Positions 26,995 through 39,716 are shown, counted from the stretch's first letter. The stretch is 64,000 nt of DNA from an endosymbiont of Galathealinum brachiosum (GCA_003349885.1 QFXC01000011.1:62001-126000); one strand, 5' to 3'. Notes: generated from the letters alone by a model not told the origin. Numbers and translations are program-made.

Positions 26995-28163
26995 TATTTC
27001 GACCCTTTGGCGGCAGCAACTGCTCTTTTAGCTGCATCTGTTAATCCTGTTGCTGCAATAATATTCAAACCACTCTCTTTCAATAATTTAGAGCCTAACT
27101 TAGCATTATTTCCTTCCAGGCGAACTACAATAGGAACTTCAACGCCCACTTCTTCAATAGCTCCAATAATACCTTCAGCTATTAAATCACAGCGCACAAT
27201 ACCACCAAAAATATTAACCATTACTGTTTTTACATTCGTGTCAGATAAAATAATTTTAAATGCTTCTGCGACACGCTCTTTTGTAGCGCCACCACCCACA
27301 TCAAGAAAATTAGCAGGATCTCCTCCATGCAGTTTTATTAAGTCCATAGTAGCCATAGCCAGACCTGCACCATTAACCATACAGCCGATGCTGCCCTCTA
27401 ATGCAATATAATTAAGATCCCATTCTTTAGCTCTGTTTTCACGTTCATCTTCCTGTGATGCATCACGCATTTCCATTAATTCTGGTTGACGATATATTGC
27501 ATTGTCATCGACATTTATTTTACCGTCCAGACATAACAAATTTCCTTCTCTGGTCACCACTAATGGATTAATTTCAACCAGACCAAGGTCTTTTTCTATA
27601 AACAATTTAGCCAGACCTGCAAGCAATTTTGTAAATTGTTTAACCTGATCACCCTTCAAGCCAAGACCAAATGCCAGTTTTCGACACTGAAATGGCATCA
27701 GACCCAGCATAGGATCAAGTGTAGTACGTAGAATTTTTTCCGGACTTTCTTCAGCTACTTTTTCAATTTCAACACCGCCCTCTGTTGACGCCATAATGAC
27801 AACATGGCGAGTCGCACGGTCAATAACCGCACCCAGATAAAACTCCTTTTCTATATTACATGTCTCTTCAATTAACACATGGTTTATTGGCTGACCTTTA
27901 TCATCTGTCTGAAAAGTAACCAGATTCGTACCAAGCATTTCACCTACGAAATGCGCAACCTCTTCTTTGTTATCGGTTAGTTTCACACCACCTGCTTTTC
28001 CACGCCCACCGGCATGCACCTGCGCTTTAACCACCCAACGATCAGTATCTAGCGTATCTAGTGCAGCAGGTACATCTCCCGCTGAACTCACTACACGATT
28101 ATTCGGTACCGGCATACCGTATTGCTGAAACAAATGTTTTGACTGGTATTCATGTAAATTCAT
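26994..28163 (-). CDS. sucC: succinyl-CoA synthetase beta subunit
   Basis: This 389-aa ATP-grasp subunit starts [20 protein letters not shown] and contains [19 protein letters not shown] (nucleotide binding), EINPLVVT and [13 protein letters not shown]. It has the family's normal length. It provides nucleotide specificity and the succinate site in the SucCD complex. It starts 76 bp after the lpd stop, with no clear terminator between, so it is probably on the same transcript as sucAB-lpd. Confidence 0.97.
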   Translation of the reverse strand: MNLHEYQSKHLFQQYGMPVPNNRVVSSAGDVPAALDTLDTDRWVVKAQVHAGGRGKAGGVKLTDNKEEVAHFVGEMLGTNLVTFQTDDKGQPINHVLIEETCNIEKEFYLGAVIDRATRHVVIMASTEGGVEIEKVAEESPEKILRTTLDPMLGLMPFQCRKLAFGLGLKGDQVKQFTKLLAGLAKLFIEKDLGLVEINPLVVTREGNLLCLDGKINVDDNAIYRQPELMEMRDASQEDERENRAKEWDLNYIALEGSIGCMVNGAGLAMATMDLIKLHGGDPANFLDVGGGATKERVAEAFKIILSDTNVKTVMVNIFGGIVRCDLIAEGIIGAIEEVGVEVPIVVRLEGNNAKLGSKLLKESGLNIIAATGLTDAAKRAVAAAKGSK

Positions 28164-28239
28164 TATTTTCTCCGCTCGATATCAACTCTATGCGAGCTTT
28201 TGTTTTACCCTGTAGACATTACTACAGTTTTCAATTTAT

Positions 28240-30890
<2,651 letters not shown>

Positions 30891-30905
30891 TGTTTCATCC
30901 TATTT

Positions 30906-33761
30906 TTATGACTCTATGGGTAAACCCAAAGCCTCTCTTACCAGTTTTTTCTGTTGCTGTGCATGCACTTTTGCAGAACCTACTGCGGGTGCAGCAGAAG
31001 GTTCTCGACCAACATATTCAACCATGCATGGGTGATCTAGTTTTGCTGCAAATCGAGGCTCAAAATAATCCCATGCACCCTGATTTTTGGGCTCTTCCTG
31101 ACACCATATTAACTGTTCTGCATTATTGTACTTATCCAGAACAACGTTAAGATTTTCCGCTGGAAAAGGATATAACTCTTCTATACGAATAATGACAACA
31201 TGTTTTAAAGCTGACTCACGACGTAGAATCAATAATTCGTAGTAGACTTTTCCACTACACATAATAACCCGCTTCACATCTTCTTCTTTAACTTTATCAA
31301 TTTCATCTATCACACTACGAAAAGAACCATAACAAATATCATCCAGCGTATTTACCGCCAACTTATGCCGTAACAAACTTTTGGGTGTCATTACAATAAG
31401 TGGCTTACGGTATTTCCTTACCATTTGTCGACGCATCATATGAAACATTTGTGCTGGCGTACTAGGCACGCAAACCTGAATATTATTTTGTGCACACAAT
31501 TGCAAATATCTTTCCAGACGAGCAGATGAATGCTCAGCTCCCTGACCTTCATAACCATGAGGCAACAACATCGTCAAACCACAAAGTCGACCCCACTTTT
31601 GCTCACCAGCCACAATAAACTGATCGATAACTACCTGGGCTCCATTAGCAAAATCGCCAAATTGAGCTTCCCATATTACAAGTGTTTCTGGTTCAGCTGT
31701 TGCAAAACCATACTCAAATGCCAGCACAGCAACTTCAGAAAGCAGAGAATCTATTACCAGAAAATTTGCCTGATCTTCAGACATATTACGCAACGGAACA
31801 AATGTACTGCCATCAATCTGATTATGCCAGACTGCATGACGATGAAAAAAAGTCCCTCGCCCAGAATCCTGACCCGACAAACGAACAGCATGCCCTTCCG
31901 TTACCAGACTTGCATAAGCCAATGTCTCAGCAAACCCCCAGTCTATATCTAATGCACCAACAGCCATTCTATGCCTGTCTATCATTATTTTTTCAACACG
32001 TGGTTGTAACTCAAAACCGGCTGGGCGTTTTTCTAATTGCTCACATAACAGGCGTAACGTTTCCATATTAATTGCTGTTTCTGCAGTATCACCCTGACCC
32101 GTATTTTCATAAGGATGCCAGTTAATATGAAAAGCATATGACGAGTTTTCATTTTTTAAAATACCGGGCACAACACAATTACCGGCATCCAGTTCATCAC
32201 GATAAGTTGTCATTAAATTATCTGCATAATCAGATGAAATAATATTTTCACGCAATAATTTTTCAGCATAAATCGTACGCGTACTTTCAAGATTAGATAT
32301 TTTTTTATACATCATTGGCTGAGTAGCTGCAGGTTCATCAGCCTCATTATGACCATGCCTTCGATAGCAGATTAAATCAATAACGACATCTTTTTTAAAT
32401 GCCATACGATAATCAAGTGCAATTTGCGTAACCAGCATAACGGCTTCAGGGTCATCTGCATTGACATGAAAGATGGGTGAGTCCACCATTTTAGCTATAT
32501 CAGTACAATAATGAGTTGAACGACTATCCTGAATATTGCTGGTGGTAAAACCGATTTGGTTATTCACGACTATATGTAAACTGCCTTTAGTCGAATAACC
32601 TCTGGACTGTGACATCTGCAGCGTTTCCATTACTACGCCCTGCCCGGAAAATGCCGCATCACCATGAATCTGTATGGGTAACACCTCAACCCCACCCGCA
32701 TCTTTTCTATGTTCCTGTCTTGCCCTGACCGAACCTTCCACGACAGGTGCTACGATTTCAAGATGAGACGGATTAAATGCCAGTGCTAGATGTATATCGC
32801 CTTTTTCTGTTTGCAAATCTGAAGAAAAACCCAGATGATATTTCACATCCCCCATATAATCACTATGAGATTTGGTCCCCTCAAACTCACTAAATAACTC
32901 AGCCGGTGTTTTCCCCATTACATTAACCAGCACATTTAATCGTCCGCGATGCGCCATCCCAATAACAACTTCTTTCATACCGTGACTAGCTGAACGATGA
33001 ACAAGCTCATGCACAAGCGGTATAAGTGTTTCTCCACCTTCAAGCGAAAAACGCTTCTGACCAACATATTTAGTATGTAGGTATTTTTCCAGACCCTCTG
33101 CAGCAGTCAGTCGCTTCAACAGATTTTTCTTTTCACTTATACCCAGATTCGCCTTACCACGAACGGTTTCTATTCTTTGCTGAATCCAGCGTTTTTCACC
33201 GGTTTCAGTAATATGCATATACTCCACACCGATAGACCCACAGTAAGCCGCACTGACTATATCGACTATTTCCTGCAGCGTTGTTTCCGTTGGCCCACAT
33301 AATGAACCCGTCGAAAAGATCGTTTGTAAATCGGCATTATTCAGTTCGTGACTGACTAAAGATAAATCGTCAACCGCCTTGGTATGATCTCGCCCGAGAG
33401 GGTCGATGTCAGCTTTCTGATGTCCACGAAATCGGTATGCATTTATCAATTGCAATACGGAGACCTGTTTTCGCTCATGCTCAAGAGAGGCTGTTGATGC
33501 TGACATGGCAGGAGGTAAAAGCGTGCCACTGCGTTGTTCAGTTATTCGACGAAACTGCTCCCTGACATCAGAATGGTTAGTATCTTTCAGGGCGCCATTA
33601 ATCCTTGGCAATGTGCCAAAGTATTCTCGCCAGTTAGTATCAACATTATTGGGATTTTGCAGATAACTCTCATACAAACCTTCCAGCCATGCAGCGCTAC
33701 CCGCATCTAACATGGAGTTTTCCCATAGGTCCTGCATTGAGGTTTTGATTCTGTCGCTCAT
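30906..33761 (-). CDS. sucA: 2-oxoglutarate dehydrogenase E1
   Basis: This 951-aa thiamine-diphosphate enzyme decarboxylates 2-oxoglutarate and succinylates the lipoyl arm of SucB. Features are the N-terminal SMLDAGSAAWLEGLYESYLQ, FSLEGGETLIPLVHEL, GMAHRGRLNVLVNV, the ThDP-binding HGDAAFSGQGVVMETL ... NNQIGFT, and HGYEGQGAEHSSARLERYLQ. Length is typical. It is the first gene of the operon. Its 180-bp upstream region has no obvious strong promoter and contains an open frame that reads on from the Nudix gene upstream. Confidence 0.97.
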   Translation of the reverse strand: MSDRIKTSMQDLWENSMLDAGSAAWLEGLYESYLQNPNNVDTNWREYFGTLPRINGALKDTNHSDVREQFRRITEQRSGTLLPPAMSASTASLEHERKQVSVLQLINAYRFRGHQKADIDPLGRDHTKAVDDLSLVSHELNNADLQTIFSTGSLCGPTETTLQEIVDIVSAAYCGSIGVEYMHITETGEKRWIQQRIETVRGKANLGISEKKNLLKRLTAAEGLEKYLHTKYVGQKRFSLEGGETLIPLVHELVHRSASHGMKEVVIGMAHRGRLNVLVNVMGKTPAELFSEFEGTKSHSDYMGDVKYHLGFSSDLQTEKGDIHLALAFNPSHLEIVAPVVEGSVRARQEHRKDAGGVEVLPIQIHGDAAFSGQGVVMETLQMSQSRGYSTKGSLHIVVNNQIGFTTSNIQDSRSTHYCTDIAKMVDSPIFHVNADDPEAVMLVTQIALDYRMAFKKDVVIDLICYRRHGHNEADEPAATQPMMYKKISNLESTRTIYAEKLLRENIISSDYADNLMTTYRDELDAGNCVVPGILKNENSSYAFHINWHPYENTGQGDTAETAINMETLRLLCEQLEKRPAGFELQPRVEKIMIDRHRMAVGALDIDWGFAETLAYASLVTEGHAVRLSGQDSGRGTFFHRHAVWHNQIDGSTFVPLRNMSEDQANFLVIDSLLSEVAVLAFEYGFATAEPETLVIWEAQFGDFANGAQVVIDQFIVAGEQKWGRLCGLTMLLPHGYEGQGAEHSSARLERYLQLCAQNNIQVCVPSTPAQMFHMMRRQMVRKYRKPLIVMTPKSLLRHKLAVNTLDDICYGSFRSVIDEIDKVKEEDVKRVIMCSGKVYYELLILRRESALKHVVIIRIEELYPFPAENLNVVLDKYNNAEQLIWCQEEPKNQGAWDYFEPRFAAKLDHPCMVEYVGREPSAAPAVGSAKVHAQQQKKLVREALGLPIES

Positions 33762-33814
33762 ATTCCTGACGCTAAAGTTTTAATAATTTTTATTTTAATA
33801 ATATCTAAATCTAG

Positions 33815-33955
33815 TTATAGCTCATTGTATTGTTTTTTGTAAGCATCCAGAGATAGAGAACGCCTTTGTATCGTCTCCTGAATCAGTCTATACAAACAAT
33901 CAAAGCGAGTGTCTAGCAGATTTAAATCTACTACTTTATGGTTATGATAACGAGC
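33815..33955 (-). other. open frame that may be the displaced C-terminus of the adjacent Nudix gene
   Basis: Directly after the Nudix stop, another frame stays open for 46 codons to a TAA at 33815-33817, with protein-like sequence (RYHNHKVVDLNLLD, DCLYRLIQETIQ, LSLDAYKKQYNEL). It has no convincing start codon. Removing one base from the A4 run at 33956-33959 (T4 on the coding strand) joins the two smoothly as ...LKAEWFARYHNHK. It could therefore be a frameshifted tail, or chance open sequence; about 50 open codons in AT-rich DNA is not rare. Confidence 0.4.
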
Positions 33956-34355
33956 AAAACCACTCAGCTTTTAGTACGTTTTGCAAAGGCAAAAACAATG
34001 GCTCTGGTAACCTGTCAAAATCAAACCAGCTCCATTGAATTTTCTCAGATTCAAATTTCTTACGATCCTGCACTTGAAATGCTTCTGCAACTATATAAAG
34101 CGTAACTGTATGATGATATTCTGAAAACACATTATTACTATATGAAGCAGAGCGAAGTTGCTCTATTTGAATACCTGCTTTTTGCAAACAATGTCGACTG
34201 GCCGCCGGCTCTATCTCTTCACCCTTATACAAATAGCCACCCGGACATTGCCAGCCTTCAAAAGACTCCTTATTAAAGCGTTTACCTAATAATAGCTGCC
34301 TGTTACGTATAACCAGAGTTGCTACTGCTGCTGTAACATAATCATTCGCTAACAC
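33942..34355 (-). CDS. Nudix-fold protein with degenerate Nudix box
   Basis: From a GTG at 34355 this gives 137 aa; ATG codons at 34394 and 34406 would overlap the upstream cyclase gene by 53-65 bp, so I prefer the shorter start. The Nudix fold is recognisable (YVTAAVATLVIRNRQLLLGK, then GWQCPGGYLYKGEE). The box GYLYKGEEIEPAASRHCLQKAGI keeps the Gly, first Glu and Arg, but the metal-binding RE..EE positions read RH..QK. Hydrolase activity is therefore doubtful. The C-terminus may be frameshifted, since another frame continues downstream for 46 codons. It is probably a decaying gene or a Nudix-derived binding protein. Confidence 0.6.
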   Translation of the reverse strand: MLANDYVTAAVATLVIRNRQLLLGKRFNKESFEGWQCPGGYLYKGEEIEPAASRHCLQKAGIQIEQLRSASYSNNVFSEYHHTVTLYIVAEAFQVQDRKKFESEKIQWSWFDFDRLPEPLFLPLQNVLKAEWFCSLS

Positions 34356-35304
34356 GATTTCGACCGTCTTTTTTAGCCCGGTATAAAGCTTCATCTGACG
34401 CGGCAATTAACTCAATTAACGTATCTTCATTTTCTCTGCCTACTTCACCTATAGCAGATACTCCGATTGATATAGTAACGCGAGGCAATAACTCACCTTT
34501 ATCATTTTTAACTTTTGCCAGCTCCACTCTTTTCCTTAAACCATTTGCCAGATCGGTAGCCGCATCAAGATTCGTTTCCGGCAATATAATGGCAAACTCT
34601 TCACCACCAAATCGGGCGATCATATCATTCGGTCTTAGACCTCCACGTAAAGCATCTGCAACGGCTGACAGCACCCGGTCACCACTTATGTGACCATACT
34701 CATCGTTATAGGTTTTAAAATGATCGATATCCAGCATCAATAATGACAGTGACAATTTTTCACGTTTAGCATGAATAAACTCCTGCTCAAACATGCTGTC
34801 CATCCAGCGTCGGTTATGCAAGCCTGTAAGCGCATCAATCGTTGCATGCCGCATACATTCTTTTTGCGTACCCAGAGAGTCTGCAATGACGACATTACTA
34901 AAACGCACGCGAAGTGACATTATATGCAACATATTGCGGGTAACCTGATGAGATGTATTAATCATCTCCCAAAGAACGTCCTGAGGAATTTGCATGATCT
35001 GAGATGCTTCAGATGCAATAACATAGGCTGATGGATTTTTACCTTCAATGATCGACATTTCCCCCACGCACTCTCCGGGTTCAACCAGAGTCAGCGGTGT
35101 TGCCTCATCCAGATCGAGATAAACCACCATGCGACCTGAGATCATTAAATAAACACTGGTATTTTCTTCTTCAGGCGAAAGCAGCTGCTCACCTTTTTTC
35201 ATCTCACGAAAAGTACAACGTGCAATGCAGTCACTTAAACTGTCAATTTCGACATTTCTGAAGAGCTGCAAGCGCTCAAGTAGCGTGCTGGCTTTTAAAA
35301 GCAT
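34342..35304 (-). CDS. cyclic-nucleotide-binding-domain diguanylate cyclase
   Basis: This 320-aa cytoplasmic protein has an N-terminal cNMP-binding/Crp-like domain (about 10-130; GEQLLSPEEENTSVYLMISG, GECVGEMSIIEGKNPSAYV) and a C-terminal GGDEF domain (about 150-318) with intact GGEEF and an intact RxxD inhibitory site (RPND) upstream. It should make c-di-GMP from two GTP, perhaps tuned by a nucleotide or another ligand at the N-terminal domain. No transmembrane segment is seen. It lies 26 bp after the ADP-ribose Nudix gene, apparently in the same operon. Confidence 0.92.
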   Translation of the reverse strand: MLLKASTLLERLQLFRNVEIDSLSDCIARCTFREMKKGEQLLSPEEENTSVYLMISGRMVVYLDLDEATPLTLVEPGECVGEMSIIEGKNPSAYVIASEASQIMQIPQDVLWEMINTSHQVTRNMLHIMSLRVRFSNVVIADSLGTQKECMRHATIDALTGLHNRRWMDSMFEQEFIHAKREKLSLSLLMLDIDHFKTYNDEYGHISGDRVLSAVADALRGGLRPNDMIARFGGEEFAIILPETNLDAATDLANGLRKRVELAKVKNDKGELLPRVTISIGVSAIGEVGRENEDTLIELIAASDEALYRAKKDGRNRVSE

Positions 35305-35330
35305 TTTGTCATTTAATCCTTCATCCTGAA

Positions 35331-35912
35331 TTACTTCAGGTTAATATACTGATTCCGATTCAGAGCTAAAAATAAAATTCCCGCAACACTAATAGCATCG
35401 GTTATTTCGCCATTCTGGACCATTTTTACCGCATCATCAAATGCTAGTTTTTTAACCTGAATATCTTTTTCAGTATCTTCGAGCTGTTGCACGCCTTCAC
35501 TTAAATCGGTAGCCAGATAGACATAACCCTGCTCATCGGTAATAGAGTTAGATGGGTGCAAATGCAACAACTGAGTCATTTCGCCTGCCTTTAAGCCGGT
35601 TTCTTCTTCCAGCTCGCGTATGGCGGTTTTCATTTTATCTTCTTTATTAGGTGAGCCACCCATGGGGATTTCCCATGACCACTGATTTAATGTGTAACGA
35701 AACTGACCTACTAGCCAGGTATTTCCATCTTTATCAACAGGAATAATACCCACTGCCTGATTTTTAAAACTGACCTTGCCATATATTCCATTACTTCCAC
35801 CCGGATTAATGACCTGGTGCTCTTCAACTTTTATCCACGCATTGTTGTAAACAGGCTGAGTGCTCAACGTTTTCCAGGGACTCTCATCTTTGCTGTCCTT
35901 ATCATCAGTCAT
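35331..35912 (-). CDS. Nudix hydrolase, ADP-ribose pyrophosphatase type
   Basis: This 193-aa enzyme has an intact Nudix box, GGSPNKEDKMKTAIRELEEETGL, split here as GGSPNKE + 7 + RELEEETGL, and the preceding VGQFRYTLNQWSWEIPMGG. These match ADP-ribose/nucleoside-diphosphate-sugar pyrophosphatases, which yield AMP and ribose 5-phosphate. It follows a 104-aa unknown protein by 9 bp and precedes the cNMP-GGDEF gene. Its intact box contrasts with the decayed Nudix gene two positions downstream. Confidence 0.9.
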   Translation of the reverse strand: MTDDKDSKDESPWKTLSTQPVYNNAWIKVEEHQVINPGGSNGIYGKVSFKNQAVGIIPVDKDGNTWLVGQFRYTLNQWSWEIPMGGSPNKEDKMKTAIRELEEETGLKAGEMTQLLHLHPSNSITDEQGYVYLATDLSEGVQQLEDTEKDIQVKKLAFDDAVKMVQNGEITDAISVAGILFLALNRNQYINLK

Positions 35913-35921
35913 TCTTAAACC

Positions 35922-36236
35922 CTACTCCTCTTCAGTCTCAAGACCGTTTTTATGGGTATCGTTAATACGAATTAGTAACTGACGGAATGGCACTACACTT
36001 TCATCCAGTTCACGAATCACCGATATATAAGACAGATCACCCGTATTCCAGCAATATTCTCCTGATTCCATCTGCTTGAATACATTCTTCAGGCTAGATT
36101 CTATCTCTTCGATAAAAGGCTTTGTTGCCCCCATGCCTTCTTCATCATATTCAATGGATGCCCGCATATCCTCTACCTCATACAATGCATCTTTCATCCA
36201 GGCTACATATTCTTCTACTGTTCTTGCTCGACGCAT
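35922..36236 (-). CDS. small conserved-type hypothetical protein
   Basis: This 104-aa acidic, probably all-helical protein begins MRRARTVEEYVAWMKDAL. I do not recognise a domain. It lacks a signal peptide and membrane segments. It is the first gene of a minus-strand run (this gene, Nudix, cNMP-GGDEF, degenerate Nudix) with 9-26 bp spacing, divergent from the TonB-dependent receptor gene. No function can be assigned. Confidence 0.65.
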   Translation of the reverse strand: MRRARTVEEYVAWMKDALYEVEDMRASIEYDEEGMGATKPFIEEIESSLKNVFKQMESGEYCWNTGDLSYISVIRELDESVVPFRQLLIRINDTHKNGLETEEE

Positions 36237-36343
36237 GAATTACCTCATTCTTTAAATAATACAAATTACCGATGCGCAAACCGGCTTTTTTTCATCTATA
36301 ACATAACTATACCAAATTGATAAAACCTGAGCTTGTAAAATCA

Positions 36344-38389
36344 ATGCATTATTCCGTATTAAACAGGAATGGAATCCCCGGGCACTTTACTCACAAGATA
36401 CTCATCAGCGCTATAGCTCTGTCTTCAGCTAGCCTGCATGCTTCACCTGCCACTCTTGAAATGGATGAACTGCTGAACATGGATATTCGACAGTTAATGG
36501 ATATTCCAGTCACACTGGCGTCTGGATCTAAGATACAGCATTTTTCCACCCCGGCAGCCAGTTACGTCATCACTCACGAAGATATACAACGCTCTGGTTT
36601 ACGCAGTATTCCTGAATTATTACGCCTGGTACCCGGTTTTCATGTAGGCAAGGTAGACTCCAGCAAATGGGCCATAAATAGCCGGGATGCACCCAATCAA
36701 TTTGCTGGCTCGATGCTGGTAATGATGGATGAACGCATATTATATAACCCTTTATTCGGTGGCACTTACTGGGAAGTTCAGGATTATGTTCTGGAGGATA
36801 TTGAGCGCATAGAGGTTATTCGTGGCGCGGGCGGGTCACTCTGGGGCGCAAATGCCAGTAATGGAGTTATTAATATAATTACTCGATCCTCGCAGGATAC
36901 TCAGGGGCATTTTATTCAGGCTGCTGCGGGTGGTGGAGATAACCAGGCTGAAGCAGTCTACCGGTATGGTTTCACTAATAAAGCTCATAGCGGCCGTATC
37001 TATATAAAACAGCGAAGAAATAATCACGGTGAATACCTGGATGATACCGAAAGCAATAACAATGGTTTCTTTACAGTTGGCGATCAATCTCATGATGATG
37101 GCAAATTAAGTCAGGGGGGCTTTCGTGTCGATTTTGATTTATCCGATATGGAGACACTGGCTTTTCAGGGTGACTATAGTGAAGGAAAACTAAAAGATAT
37201 TCGTTTTTCAAATACATCTAATAATGTTGCAGAAAATGATATTTTCACCCGAAATGCCAATCTATTATTACGCTGGAATAAAAAACTAAGCCACACAAAT
37301 AGCATCAATATCAATACCTATTACGACTGGTCTGATCGTATGGATGATGGTTTTATTGACAATCGTGAAATATTTAACATAGATTTGCAGCATAACACTT
37401 CTTTCAGGAATCACTTTATTTCATGGGGTATCGAGTATCGCCATATAGAAGATGACACAGGCACTCCAGTCAATAACAGCGCTATTCAGGCCAGGTTATC
37501 ACTGGATCCAACCTCAAGAGAAGATGATCTGGCGCAGTTTTTTCTTCAGGATCAGATCAATTTTCTCGATGATAAATTGCAGCTTATAATTGGCACTCGC
37601 ATTGAAAACAATGAATACACTGGCAATGAAAGCCAACCTAATATTCGTTTAAGTTTTTTACCCGACAAACAAAACACCTACTGGGTAGCAATTAGTGACT
37701 CCGTTCGTACACCCACTAGAGGAGACTCTGATTTTTATCTAAATTTCAATGACTTACAGACAGTTTGTGGTTTTCTTGGTCCTGACTTTGTTGATGACCC
37801 TGTTTTGGGCTGCATTTTACCTATTAACCAGCAAGTGCTTCAGGCAAACACCTCACTTTCATATGAACTGGGCTTAAGAAAACAGTTTTCAGATGACTCG
37901 TTAATCGACATTGCTACGTTTTACAATGCCCTTGAAAGCACCAGCGCAGATGGGATATTTGTCTCTGATGGGCGTGCTTTTGGTATAGAAATAGACTATC
38001 GATACAATTTCAATCGAAATACGCGACTGGCTTTCTGGTACGCCAAACACAAAATGTTTAGATATGATGAAAACGGTATAGAACAACCAAACCGCGGCCT
38101 GCCAGAAGACAGTGCCCACTTAAGACTATACTGGGACATTAATAATCAATGGCAGTTAGATAGTCTGGCTTATTACAACTCTGAAGTCACCAACAGCAGC
38201 GATACGACTACTGTTGCTGCACTTACTCGGCTCGACATACATCTGGGATGGGAAATGAACAAAACGGTAAAATTAAATCTGTATTTAACCAATATTACAG
38301 AAGATGTACACGGAGAAGATAGAGAATCAACACGTATAAATACAGGTATACCCAGAGGTTTTTTATTCTCTGTTGAATCCAGCTTTTAA
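36344..38389 (+). CDS. TonB-dependent outer membrane receptor
   Basis: From the ATG at 36344 this gives 681 aa (a TTG at 36317 would add nine). It has a signal peptide ending near SLHASP, a plug domain (about 60-175) with AASYVITHEDIQRSGLRSIP, LVMMDERILYNPLF, IERIEVIRGAGGSLWGANAS and GVINIITRSS, then a 22-strand-type barrel ending in an aromatic residue (VESSF). It imports a ligand using TonB/ExbBD energy; the substrate is not predictable from sequence. No Fur box or riboswitch is seen upstream. Confidence 0.92.
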   Translation: MHYSVLNRNGIPGHFTHKILISAIALSSASLHASPATLEMDELLNMDIRQLMDIPVTLASGSKIQHFSTPAASYVITHEDIQRSGLRSIPELLRLVPGFHVGKVDSSKWAINSRDAPNQFAGSMLVMMDERILYNPLFGGTYWEVQDYVLEDIERIEVIRGAGGSLWGANASNGVINIITRSSQDTQGHFIQAAAGGGDNQAEAVYRYGFTNKAHSGRIYIKQRRNNHGEYLDDTESNNNGFFTVGDQSHDDGKLSQGGFRVDFDLSDMETLAFQGDYSEGKLKDIRFSNTSNNVAENDIFTRNANLLLRWNKKLSHTNSININTYYDWSDRMDDGFIDNREIFNIDLQHNTSFRNHFISWGIEYRHIEDDTGTPVNNSAIQARLSLDPTSREDDLAQFFLQDQINFLDDKLQLIIGTRIENNEYTGNESQPNIRLSFLPDKQNTYWVAISDSVRTPTRGDSDFYLNFNDLQTVCGFLGPDFVDDPVLGCILPINQQVLQANTSLSYELGLRKQFSDDSLIDIATFYNALESTSADGIFVSDGRAFGIEIDYRYNFNRNTRLAFWYAKHKMFRYDENGIEQPNRGLPEDSAHLRLYWDINNQWQLDSLAYYNSEVTNSSDTTTVAALTRLDIHLGWEMNKTVKLNLYLTNITEDVHGEDRESTRINTGIPRGFLFSVESSF

Positions 38390-38408
38390 GGCCGTTTAAA
38401 CAGCCTGG

Positions 38409-38870
38409 CTAAGTTTTTTTCGACCGCTGGCGTTTCGGGCGGGTTTTATAATTATTTACACTGGGCATTATCAGGTTATAAGGCAAATTATCCACTGAGC
38501 CATATACTTCTACTGATTTAAACATTAGATCCGAAATATCATCGACCGTTTCCGCCTGCTCAGCCCCATTTAATAGTATTTTCTGTACACCCAGCATGCC
38601 TCCGTTCTGCACTTTAATTTCCTTGTTATGTGGCAACGGGCCATCAATATCAATTTTAAAAACAAAGCGGGTTTGCTCGCGCAGATGATCTAGAAAGACT
38701 TTGCAGTTTAACTGCATAACCGTATCAGTACAGCCCACTCCATGGCGGTCCGCAAGACGAAACATATGCTGATACGAGCATTTACATTTTAACGACAGAA
38801 TGCCTTTTTCAAACACACAGGGCGCACCGTTAATCTGCTCATAAATCTGCCTGTAATTATCTTCATCCAT
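38409..38870 (-). CDS. hypothetical cysteine-containing protein
   Basis: This 153-aa protein begins MDEDNYRQIYEQING. Five Cys lie in the first 60 residues (GAPCVF, LKCKCSY, GVGCTD, LNCKVF), which could form a metal or disulfide site. The C-terminus is strongly basic (RPKRQRSKKT). There is no signal peptide, and I do not recognise a family. It is convergent with the TonB receptor gene (19 bp apart) and followed on its strand side by another short minus-strand gene upstream at 38934. Confidence 0.6.
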   Translation of the reverse strand: MDEDNYRQIYEQINGAPCVFEKGILSLKCKCSYQHMFRLADRHGVGCTDTVMQLNCKVFLDHLREQTRFVFKIDIDGPLPHNKEIKVQNGGMLGVQKILLNGAEQAETVDDISDLMFKSVEVYGSVDNLPYNLIMPSVNNYKTRPKRQRSKKT

Positions 38871-38933
38871 TTCTAACCAGCCTTTCGACCTGTAAGCTGA
38901 ATATCACCCCATTTCATCCATACCACAAACAAC

Positions 38934-39173
38934 CTACTTCTCATGCTCCATGACAATCGGTTTATCGCGTGTTTCCATTAGCATCTCTTCGGCTGCCAGC
39001 TGGTTATCAGCAAACATCACCTTAATTTCAGCCGTATCGGTTTCAGTTAGATCCGCACGGGCATCACGAGCGAAATTTTTAGCCTCTTTAAACTTTTCAA
39101 ACGTATTAATCAGCTCAAGCTGTTTTAACATTGCCAGCTCGGCAGTCCCAACTTTATATACATAATATGGCAT
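38934..39173 (-). CDS. small hypothetical protein
   Basis: This 79-aa protein begins MPYYVYKVGTAELAMLKQ and continues with a helical, charged middle (TFEKFKEAKNFARDARADL). It looks like a soluble cytoplasmic protein. The motif YYVYKV at the start is reminiscent of small conserved proteins in gammaproteobacteria, but I cannot name the family. It is 63 bp upstream of the cysteine-containing protein on the same strand. Confidence 0.6.
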   Translation of the reverse strand: MPYYVYKVGTAELAMLKQLELINTFEKFKEAKNFARDARADLTETDTAEIKVMFADNQLAAEEMLMETRDKPIVMEHEK

Positions 39174-39299
39174 AACAACTCACAATAACTCAGTAATTTG
39201 ATCAAGTATTATAACAAATACTAATATAGCGGTAAATTACTCTTTAGAAGCAGGTATAATTACTTCAATTAGCTTAAACAACAGGTCAATGGTAACCCT

Positions 39300-39584
39300 A
39301 TGGATACGGATTTAAAAAAAGAGCTCGATGTATTAGTCACTTTACGCAAAATACTATCCGGGGTAGTACGTGAAATTACACCTGACCCGGGCATGAAGCA
39401 CCCGCTTAGTGAAGGCACAATAGAAGATGTTCGGCAGGGATTTATGTTAATTGCCGCCAGAGAAAAAGAAATTTCTGAAGCCCTGGGCAAACCTAGCCTT
39501 CACAGACCGATGTACAAAGGCGACACACCAAAAACAAACGTGGTTAAACTGCACGGCTTATCAGACAAAAAAGATAAAGACTAA
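39300..39584 (+). CDS. small hypothetical protein
   Basis: This 94-aa soluble, charged protein (DLKKELDVLVTLRKILSGVV, DPGMKHPLSEGTIEDVRQGF) ends in a Lys/Asp-rich tail. I do not recognise a family. A TATAAT sequence lies at 39255-39260, about 40 bases upstream, and a good terminator follows 23 bases after the stop, so it is probably an independent transcription unit. Confidence 0.6.
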   Translation: MDTDLKKELDVLVTLRKILSGVVREITPDPGMKHPLSEGTIEDVRQGFMLIAAREKEISEALGKPSLHRPMYKGDTPKTNVVKLHGLSDKKDKD

Positions 39585-39606
39585 AAATAAACACGGAAGC
39601 GCAGAC

Positions 39607-39635
39607 AAAAGCAGGCTAAACAGGCCTGCTTTTTT
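39607..39635 (+). terminator. rho-independent terminator
   Basis: The stem GCAGGC / GCCTGC, extended by A4 on the left and T6 on the right, encloses a 7-base loop TAAACAG. It follows the small gene ending at 39584 and separates it from the SulP transporter gene. Confidence 0.9.
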
Positions 39636-39716
39636 ATTTAGAGCCATCAATAAACTGACGACACCTAACTTAGAGCTATACTTAGAGATAACATAATAAA
39701 AATCAGGCTCTAACCC

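Noticed and set aside
27007..27411. 134-codon plus-strand open frame opposite sucC
   Set aside because: It is antisense to a highly conserved gene and has no family features.
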